NCBI RefSeq assembly: GCF_001885095.1
Contig: NZ_LZDD01000002.1
Location: 434,001-498,000 of the forward strand
Source: Streptococcus bovimastitidis
GTDB taxonomy: Bacteria; Bacillota; Bacilli; Lactobacillales; Streptococcaceae
DNA length: 64,000 nucleotides
Reading direction: 5' to 3'
This document shows positions 63,710 to 64,000 of the stretch, piece by piece. The notes under the pieces are model-generated. The model had not been told where the DNA came from. It did no database searches and saw only the letters and a program-made list of their open reading frames with translations. The translations under genes were made by a program, and so were the position numbers. The first letter of the stretch is position 1, and each line of letters opens with the position of its first letter.

Positions 63710-64000
63710 TTGCTTACTGTTTCAGATATTTCACTACGATTTAGTGATCGCAAACTTTTTGATGAAGTTAATATTAAATTTACTGCAGGTAACACTTATG
63801 GTTTAATTGGTGCCAATGGTGCTGGAAAATCAACATTTTTAAAAATTTTAGCTGGAGATATTGAACCTTCAACAGGTCATATTTCACTTGGACAAGATGA
63901 ACGTCTTTCTGTTCTTCGACAAAACCACTTTGACTACGAAGAAGAACGTGTTATTGATGTTGTTATCATGGGAAATGAACAGCTATACGATATCATGAAA
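63710..64000 (+). CDS. ABC-F family ATPase, N-terminal part (gene continues outside window)
   Basis: Ninety-seven codons are visible, starting at TTG 63710-63712 behind GAGGTGA. The sequence VSDISLRFSDRKLFDEVNIKF leads to Walker A GLIGANGAGKSTF and QDERLSVLRQNHFDYEEE, as in the YbiT/YkpA branch of ABC-F translation factors, which act on the ribosome and not in transport. The rest lies beyond the right edge. A TACAAT -10 candidate is at 63673-63678. Confidence 0.85.
   Translation, partial: MLTVSDISLRFSDRKLFDEVNIKFTAGNTYGLIGANGAGKSTFLKILAGDIEPSTGHISLGQDERLSVLRQNHFDYEEERVIDVVIMGNEQLYDIMK

Overview
The window is chromosomal DNA from a low-GC Gram-positive coccus. I read it as a Streptococcus of the pyogenic type (S. 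pyogenes/S. uberis/S. parauberis/S. iniae neighbourhood). The basis is near-identical protein sequences and familiar gene order: lmrP-mutL-mutS-argR/argS, hisS-aspS, rpmF-rpmG, gdpP-rplI-dnaB, mnmG, mnmA, ecfA1-ecfA2-ecfT, yaaA-recF, guaB, trpS. I cannot name the species from the sequence alone. Two ParB-type parS palindromes (45081-45096 perfect, 52391-52406 one mismatch), the recF-guaB-trpS-ABC-F order and the leftward bias of genes suggest that oriC lies a short way beyond the right edge. There are no rRNA or tRNA genes, insertion sequences, prophage or CRISPR array.

Layout. 1-8.6 kb: multidrug transporter (cut), mismatch repair mutL and mutS, a YlbF-family gene, argR, and divergent argS. 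8.6-14.6 kb: hisS, aspS and three tandem YitT-family membrane proteins. 14.8-18.1 kb: rpmF-rpmG behind a structured leader, an acetyltransferase, a zinc-ribbon Nudix hydrolase, a membrane-anchored XRE regulator and a DUF368 polyprenyl-phosphate translocase candidate. 18.2-29.2 kb: the most distinctive block, a six-gene leftward operon encoding all steps of fatty-acid beta-oxidation (acyl-CoA synthetase, CoA-transferase, acyl-CoA dehydrogenase, fused hydroxyacyl-CoA dehydrogenase/enoyl-CoA hydratase, separate hydroxybutyryl-CoA dehydrogenase, thiolase), followed by a GAF/PucR-type regulator. 29.3-31.0 kb: arsR, an ArsP/DUF318-type permease and a thioredoxin-like protein.

31.1-37.6 kb: a CoA-type Nudix hydrolase; a PadR-DUF1700-DUF4097 operon under a repeated palindromic operator; TetR divergent from YhgE/Pip-DUF1304; and a decayed Nudix gene. 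37.7-46.6 kb: rpsD with a folded leader, gdpP-rplI-dnaB-veg, mnmG, a frameshifted Nudix pseudogene carrying the perfect parS, and mnmA. 46.9-56.7 kb: the serine dehydratase operon, a HAD phosphatase, a secreted transglycosylase, and the ymfF-ymfH-rodZ-pgsA-ecfA1-ecfA2-ecfT cluster. Upstream of ymfF is a possible small RNA. 57.1-64 kb: yaaA-recF, a glucose/ribose-type uptake protein, guaB, trpS behind a tryptophan T-box, a fourth YitT protein and the start of an ABC-F ATPase.

Many promoters here have a TGnTATAAT extended -10 and a weak -35. Many genes end in clear hairpin terminators, often shared by convergent genes. Several start codons were moved from the longest reading frame to the start that has a Shine-Dalgarno sequence; this is stated gene by gene.
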